Of a stretch of 25,480 nt of DNA, positions 21,452 to 25,480 are shown one piece after another. The notes under the pieces were generated by a model, which did not search any database, was not told the DNA's origin, and saw only the letters and a list, made by a program, of their open reading frames with translations. Source of the stretch: Firmicutes bacterium UBA4996 (GTDB lineage: Bacteria > Bacillota > Limnochordia > Darwinibacteriales > Darwinibacteriaceae). The translations under genes were made by a program, and so were the position numbers. The stretch covers positions 1-25,480 of the forward strand of contig DGYW01000005.1 in assembly GCA_002396805.1 (NCBI GenBank). The letters run 5' to 3'. Within the stretch, counting starts at the first letter, position 1. Every line of letters begins with the position of its first letter.

Positions 21452-24145
21452 ATGGAGGATAAGTGGGCAAGCAGAGGGTTGATTGTACTAAGTGTTGTTC
21501 TCGCCTTAGTTTGCGGAAGCTTCATCGGTAGTACAAGTTGCGCAAGGGCGGCAAACGGAGAAGGGATTATCTACCTAGAGTTCGTTATGGACTCATCACT
21601 GAGTATGAAATCCACCGCAGGAAAAGGGCTAAATAGGATGCAGATTGCAAAAAGTGTTTTTGAGGAGCTTGTCAAAGAATTACCTAATCAAGACAATCTC
21701 CATGTCGCCTTAAGAGTTTATGGAGCAAACTTGGTTTCGCAGCCCTGCCAAGACTCTGTATTGGTGCAACCCTTTGGTCCCGTCGCACAGGTGCGAGAAG
21801 CCATAATCGAACAAGTGCGCAAACTTGAGCCTAGTGGAATGACCCCCATTGGTTATTCTTTAGAGCAAGCTGCTAAAGACTTTCCGAAGGAACAAGAGGC
21901 TCGAAAGGTGATTGTTCTGATCACAGACGGTGCGGAGAGCTGTGGGCTCAAACCATGTGAGATCTCCAAGCGACTACAGCAGGCTGGTATCATTATGGAA
22001 CCTTATGTGGTCGGGTTCGGGATCTCAGATCAAGAATCAAGTTCGGTGGCGTGCATCGGAAAATATTACGCAGCTTCTGACACCGAGTCTTTGAAAAAAG
22101 CATTGCAGGGTATTATGCAAGAAGTAGTAACCCCCACCATGTTGCATCTTCAAGCTATGGCGGGAGGAGAAAATGTTACGGATCAAGTTGAATTTAGAAT
22201 TCTGGATGCCATGGGAAAAGTCGTCAAAGAAGAGCGTGGGCGACAAGCGGAACTAGCGCTAGTGTTATCACCTGGCGTGTACACTGTGCAAGGAAGCCTT
22301 AACCTCAAGGAGCAGACTTTAACCAAAAAAGGAGAGGCCAGACTTTCAGAGGGTGATAATAAGTCCCTTGTACTCGACTTTGGAACTTTAATGGGTCAAT
22401 TGGAGATAGTGGCCAAATCTGGAAACCAAGATATCACAGATCAAGTGCATGTACTGGTAACCCAAGGCGGGCGGGAAGTAGCTACAGTTTGGAGTAGTGC
22501 GCCTAAGGTTGCTTCATTAAGGGCCGGTTCTTATGACGTTACGCTAAGTTTGCCCAATCAACCCCAATCGTCTCAAACCAAGACTATTTGGGTTCCAGCT
22601 GATGAAAAAGCCAGACTTCAATTCGCTCTAGACGAATTGTCTGCTACCTTAAGTGTAAAGGCAATCTATGGCAACGAGGACATAACGAAGTTTGTCACCT
22701 TTACCCTTGTGCGAGATGGACAAAACGAAATGGTGCTCCCCCGCGTTGAGGGAGGTGTGACTGCCCAAGCCGCGCCAGGCGTGGTTGATTTAGTGGCGAA
22801 ATTCGCGGGGCTTTTCTCTGAGGAAAAAACTATTTCGGAAATAGCTCTTGAGCCAGGGCAAACCAAGCAAGTCACCGTGGATTTTAGCGATGTACTAGGT
22901 CGCTTGCGACTTAGCATAGTATCCGGCGAGAACGATGTTACAGAAACGGCCCAAGGAAGAGTTGCTCAGCCGATCCGCAAGGAATTACCCTATGAGGCAC
23001 CGTATCGCACAGCTCTCTTACCTATAGGTAAGTACCTTGTAGATGCGACTAGTGCAGAATCTATCGGTGTTAACACCAGTGAAGTTGGAATCAAGGCTGG
23101 CATCAACAATGACATAATCATGAAGTTAGTGGAGCCGGGTCTAATTGAGGTTCAGGCCTTTGTGGGTACGTCCCCAGTCTCGCCAAAAGATCTAGAAGTA
23201 CATGTCTATGACGACCAGGGATGGATCGGTCAGATGTACGCGAAAAATGATACTTCAGTTCTCCGGGTTGCACCTGGTGTCTACCAAGTGGAGGGCCGAT
23301 ATTTCCAAGGTGCAAACCAAGAGCAGAAGGTGAAGGATGTTGCAGTGGAGAGTGGGAAAACCACTGCAGTTAAGCTGAGCTTTGTCGGTGAAGGGCGTGT
23401 GGTGTTGGCCGTAACTTTGAATGATCAAAGCTATAAGCCAGACAACGTGTGGGTCTATCACAATGGCGACTACTTTGCTTTCTTAGAGCCGGCCACTGAT
23501 CACACCATGCAGGGCGATCTGCCCGAAGGCATCTACGACTTTTGGGTACTCGGACAACACCAAGATAATCTGGGAGAAGCATGGGTTCGCGATGTAGAGG
23601 TGTTGCCCGGGCAAACCAAACACGTTGACTTTTCTTTTGGTGGTGCATCTAAGATCAGATTGAGAACCACATTGGATGGAAAGCCCTATGACACCCATGT
23701 GGTCTGGGTTTATCATGAAGGCGACTACTACGCTTTTCTGGAGCAGCAGGGACCAGGGCTCGTGGAGGCAGAACTTCCTACGGGGGTCTATGATCTTTGT
23801 ATATTGGGAGAGTATGAGGATAACCTTGGCGAACAATGGATTTATGATGTAGAGATACAAAGTGGCAGGGTTACAGAGCTAACCTACAGCTTAGGTGAAT
23901 CGGCGCTACTTGAGGTTCAGCTTACTTTAGGGGGCAGACCCTATGAGCCAGGGTTTCTTGAGCTTTGGAAGGATGGAGACTACTACGTATCCTTTGATGA
24001 GGTTAGGCTTGGTCTCTACCAGGCACGGGTTCTGCAGGGACACTACGAATTACGGGTTGCTCCAAATGACGATGAGCTTGATGATGAAGAAGTACAGGAA
24101 ATCGTCGTAAACAAGTCTAAGGTTACTATTCAATGGGATTTTTAG
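21452..24145 (+). CDS. Exported von Willebrand factor A protein with eight tandem beta domains
   Basis: The 897-residue product has a signal peptide (hydrophobic 10-27, likely cleavage near CARA at 30-33) and is supported by GGAGAGG before ATG 21452. Residues of about 38-226 are a VWA domain with an intact metal-ion-dependent adhesion site: D47, S49, S51 in DSSLS; T131 in SGMTPIG; D159 in LITDGAESC. Cysteine pairs at 99, 164, 169 and 201 may form disulfides. From about 229 to the end there are eight repeats of 80-86 residues, starting near 229, 313, 397, 482, 562, 647, 733 and 818. Each begins with a beta strand and carries a PPG-Y-V or G-Y-V-like turn. Repeats 6-8 share a VWVYHNGDYFAFLE or similar motif. 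This looks like a long stalk holding an adhesion or metal-binding head outside the cell. No sortase signal or C-terminal anchor is seen. Ligand is unknown. Confidence 0.88.
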   Translation: MEDKWASRGLIVLSVVLALVCGSFIGSTSCARAANGEGIIYLEFVMDSSLSMKSTAGKGLNRMQIAKSVFEELVKELPNQDNLHVALRVYGANLVSQPCQDSVLVQPFGPVAQVREAIIEQVRKLEPSGMTPIGYSLEQAAKDFPKEQEARKVIVLITDGAESCGLKPCEISKRLQQAGIIMEPYVVGFGISDQESSSVACIGKYYAASDTESLKKALQGIMQEVVTPTMLHLQAMAGGENVTDQVEFRILDAMGKVVKEERGRQAELALVLSPGVYTVQGSLNLKEQTLTKKGEARLSEGDNKSLVLDFGTLMGQLEIVAKSGNQDITDQVHVLVTQGGREVATVWSSAPKVASLRAGSYDVTLSLPNQPQSSQTKTIWVPADEKARLQFALDELSATLSVKAIYGNEDITKFVTFTLVRDGQNEMVLPRVEGGVTAQAAPGVVDLVAKFAGLFSEEKTISEIALEPGQTKQVTVDFSDVLGRLRLSIVSGENDVTETAQGRVAQPIRKELPYEAPYRTALLPIGKYLVDATSAESIGVNTSEVGIKAGINNDIIMKLVEPGLIEVQAFVGTSPVSPKDLEVHVYDDQGWIGQMYAKNDTSVLRVAPGVYQVEGRYFQGANQEQKVKDVAVESGKTTAVKLSFVGEGRVVLAVTLNDQSYKPDNVWVYHNGDYFAFLEPATDHTMQGDLPEGIYDFWVLGQHQDNLGEAWVRDVEVLPGQTKHVDFSFGGASKIRLRTTLDGKPYDTHVVWVYHEGDYYAFLEQQGPGLVEAELPTGVYDLCILGEYEDNLGEQWIYDVEIQSGRVTELTYSLGESALLEVQLTLGGRPYEPGFLELWKDGDYYVSFDEVRLGLYQARVLQGHYELRVAPNDDELDDEEVQEIVVNKSKVTIQWDF

Positions 24146-24172
24146 CTTTTGCAGAAGAATAAGGGCACAAAC

Positions 24173-24204
24173 GGGGCGGTACCTATGGGGACCGCCCCAT
24201 CTTT
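24173..24204 (+). terminator. Rho-independent terminator after the VWA gene
   Basis: GGGGCGGT (24173-24180) pairs with ACCGCCCC (24191-24198) around a 10-base loop, followed by ATCTTTTCT. It lies 28 bases after the VWA stop. It separates that gene from the ABC-2 unit and rules out an early TTG start for the ATPase. Confidence 0.85.
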
Positions 24205-24257
24205 TCTCCGAGAACTTTGTGCTATTCTTGTTTGTGAAGTGATTTTTGGAGGACATC

Positions 24258-24320
24258 ATGGGGCGGCGTGCAACTATTCACTTAAGGGAGGGATTGCCTT
24301 GTTTCAGATTGAGAACCTAA
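24258..24320 (+). CDS. Possible 20-residue leader ORF overlapping the ABC ATPase start
   Basis: GGAGG (24248-24252) stands five bases before an ATG that opens a 20-codon frame rich in arginine (MGRRATIHLREG) and ends with TAA at 24318-24320. The frame covers the ribosome binding site and the TTG start of the following ATPase gene. Translation of the short frame could thus influence ATPase synthesis. It resembles no known peptide and may be fortuitous. Confidence 0.25.
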   Translation: MGRRATIHLREGLPCFRLRT

Positions 24321-25153
24321 GATTCAAGTATCCTAAGAGTACCGAAGATACCCTCAGGGGTTTGAACTTTAATATTGAACCTGGAGAAGTCTTTGGACTT
24401 TTAGGTCCGAGTGGGGTGGGAAAGAGCACCGCGCAAAAGGTCTTAATTAAGCTTCTAAGTGGCTATACTGGCTCAGTTTTGTACCGCGGTCAAGATCTAC
24501 GTTCCTATGGTAAGGAGTTCTATAACGAAGTAGGGGTAGGCTTTGAAGTTCCCGCGCATTTTTCTAAGCTAACTGCTGAAGAAAACCTGAACTTTTTCAA
24601 GAAGCTCTATCGCTCTACCGTTGACACAGATGACTTGCTCAAACGTGTAGGCTTGTACGAAGATCGAACGAAACGAGTCAATCAGTTTTCCAAAGGGATG
24701 AAGGTGCGACTCAATTTTGTACGCTCCTTGCTCAACGCACCCAGTTTCTTATTTTTAGATGAGCCAACAAATGGCCTTGACCCGATGAATGCTAGGATTC
24801 TTAAAGATCTCATTCGAGAGTTTCAAGCAGGGGGAGGTACAGTCTTACTCACCACCCATCTCATGAGTGATGTTGATGAGTTGTGTGATCGAGTAGCTTT
24901 TATGGCCACCGGACAAATCGTTGAGATTGATAGTCCGAAGAATTTGAAGCTGAAATATGGAGAACGCAAAGTGGCCCTTGAGTTTGCCGAAAAAGACAGG
25001 GTTTTGACTGAAACTTTTGATTTGGATCGGCTTGGCCAAAACCAACGCTTTATGGATATCATCAATACTCGAGAGATTTTGACAATCCACAGCCAGGAAA
25101 CCACACTGGAAGAAATATTCATCAAGTTGACGGGAGTGGTGGTCCATGACTAA
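24299..25153 (+). CDS. ABC-2 type transporter ATP-binding protein
   Basis: I place the start at TTG 24299, preceded by AAGGGAGG at 24284-24291; longer in-frame starts run through the upstream terminator. The 284-residue product has Walker A GPSGVGKST (36-44), a signature motif QFSKGMKVRLNF (129-140) with FSKGM in place of LSGGQ, Walker B FLFLDEP (150-156), and the switch histidine H187 in LLTTHLM. The FSKGM signature and a C-terminal accessory region (about 210-284) are typical of ATPases paired with ABC-2 permeases that export drugs, lipids or peptides. Its stop overlaps the permease gene by eight bases, so the two proteins form one transporter. Cargo is unknown. Confidence 0.9.
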   Translation: MFQIENLRFKYPKSTEDTLRGLNFNIEPGEVFGLLGPSGVGKSTAQKVLIKLLSGYTGSVLYRGQDLRSYGKEFYNEVGVGFEVPAHFSKLTAEENLNFFKKLYRSTVDTDDLLKRVGLYEDRTKRVNQFSKGMKVRLNFVRSLLNAPSFLFLDEPTNGLDPMNARILKDLIREFQAGGGTVLLTTHLMSDVDELCDRVAFMATGQIVEIDSPKNLKLKYGERKVALEFAEKDRVLTETFDLDRLGQNQRFMDIINTREILTIHSQETTLEEIFIKLTGVVVHD

Positions 25154-25480
25154 GCTTCCTGTGTTGCTCCAGGGTGATGTGGATCGCATGAAGAAGTACA
25201 ATATTTTGGCAGGGGGCTTTATCGTTGCCTTGTTATGGGTTGCTGCTATGCATTTTTTGGATACTGCTCTCGTGGATGTCTTGTTTGTGACCCTGCTGTT
25301 TGTAGACTTGGTGTCCATGCCAGCTATCATGGTGGCGGTCAGCCTTGTTTATGAGAAGCAAGAAGGGGCGCTCCACGCTATGCTTGTATCGCCTATTCGC
25401 CATAGCGAATATGTTTGGTCAAAAGTGTTGGCAAATGCTCTGTCAGCCGTGCTAACTTTGGCCATTCTCTACGCTTATGC
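25146..25480 (+). CDS. ABC-2 type permease, 5' part (cut by window end)
   Basis: ATG 25146 lies inside the end of the ATPase gene. The frame is open to the window edge, giving 111 residues of an incomplete gene. A short basic N-terminus is followed by membrane helices at about 21-36 (NILAGGFIVALLW start) and 42-68. Next comes the cytoplasmic VYEKQEGALHAMLVSPIRHSEY, whose E-K-x-x-x-x-L-x-x-x-L-V-S-P pattern is the coupling region of ABC-2 permeases. A third helix follows. It is the membrane partner of the ATPase just upstream. The start codon has no clear separate ribosome binding site, consistent with coupled translation. Confidence 0.85.
   Translation, partial: MTKLPVLLQGDVDRMKKYNILAGGFIVALLWVAAMHFLDTALVDVLFVTLLFVDLVSMPAIMVAVSLVYEKQEGALHAMLVSPIRHSEYVWSKVLANALSAVLTLAILYAY

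Noticed and set aside
23370..23860. Overlapping minus-strand open frames opposite the VWA repeats
   Set aside because: They arise from the repetitive, biased codon use of the sense gene and have no ribosome binding sites.
24149..24298. Longer ABC ATPase starting at a TTG near 24149
   Set aside because: That stretch contains a clear terminator hairpin, and the extra residues do not resemble ABC ATPases.
1..25480. tRNA genes, CRISPR arrays, insertion sequences or prophage attachment sites
   Set aside because: No cloverleaf, regular repeat-spacer pattern, transposase or integrase was seen on reading both strands, though a covariance-model search was not possible here.

Overview
This looks like a chromosomal segment of an anaerobic bacterium of the Bacillota (Firmicutes) type. 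The evidence is strong AGGAGG-type ribosome binding sites, several GTG or TTG starts, sigma-A-like promoters (TTGACG-N17-TATAAT and similar), an ECF-transporter S component, and a Moorella-like selenocysteine formate dehydrogenase. The organism must have selenocysteine insertion machinery (SelA/B/C/D), which is not in this window. Species cannot be assigned from the sequence alone. I see no tRNA, rRNA, CRISPR array, transposase or phage gene.

Layout. (1) Positions 1-2160: a small ScoMcrA/HNH-N-terminus-like protein and a zincin metalloprotease with a helical C-terminus, closed by a bidirectional terminator. (2) 2168-3157, minus strand: a lipoprotein with a carboxypeptidase-regulatory-like domain. 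(3) 3463-14325, plus strand: a closely packed block of 13 genes behind one good promoter, built around formate oxidation and molybdenum/tungsten cofactor. It starts with an exported cassette: a SUOX-fold-like protein, an ECF S component, a phosphodiesterase-type lipoprotein and a second SUOX-fold-like protein. Then come mobB and a kinase-like gene, followed by a NuoE-like subunit, two small membrane proteins, a NuoF-like subunit, the catalytic subunit FdhA, mobA and fdhD. FdhA is one 891-residue selenoprotein interrupted by an in-frame TGA at 11341-11343 with a clear bacterial SECIS hairpin. (4) 14338-18886, minus strand: a complete branched-chain-amino-acid-type ABC transporter. (5) 19132-20433: an AlbA_2/ATPase-like/winged-helix regulator with its own operator-like repeats. 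(6) 20517-21248, minus strand: a Phd-type antitoxin domain fused to a Uma2 nuclease-like domain, with a repeated ATTAGCT element on its promoter. (7) 21452-24145: an exported von Willebrand A protein with about eight tandem 84-residue beta domains. (8) 24299 to the end: an ABC-2 type ATPase and the start of its permease.

How the genes work together. FdhA, the NuoE-like and NuoF-like subunits form a soluble NAD(P)-linked formate dehydrogenase. MobA and MobB make the bis-guanine-dinucleotide cofactor and FdhD sulfurates it. The upstream exported cassette and the two membrane proteins inside the enzyme operon have no established role. They are the most interesting unknowns: the cassette could import or salvage a cofactor precursor, and the membrane pair could tether the enzyme.
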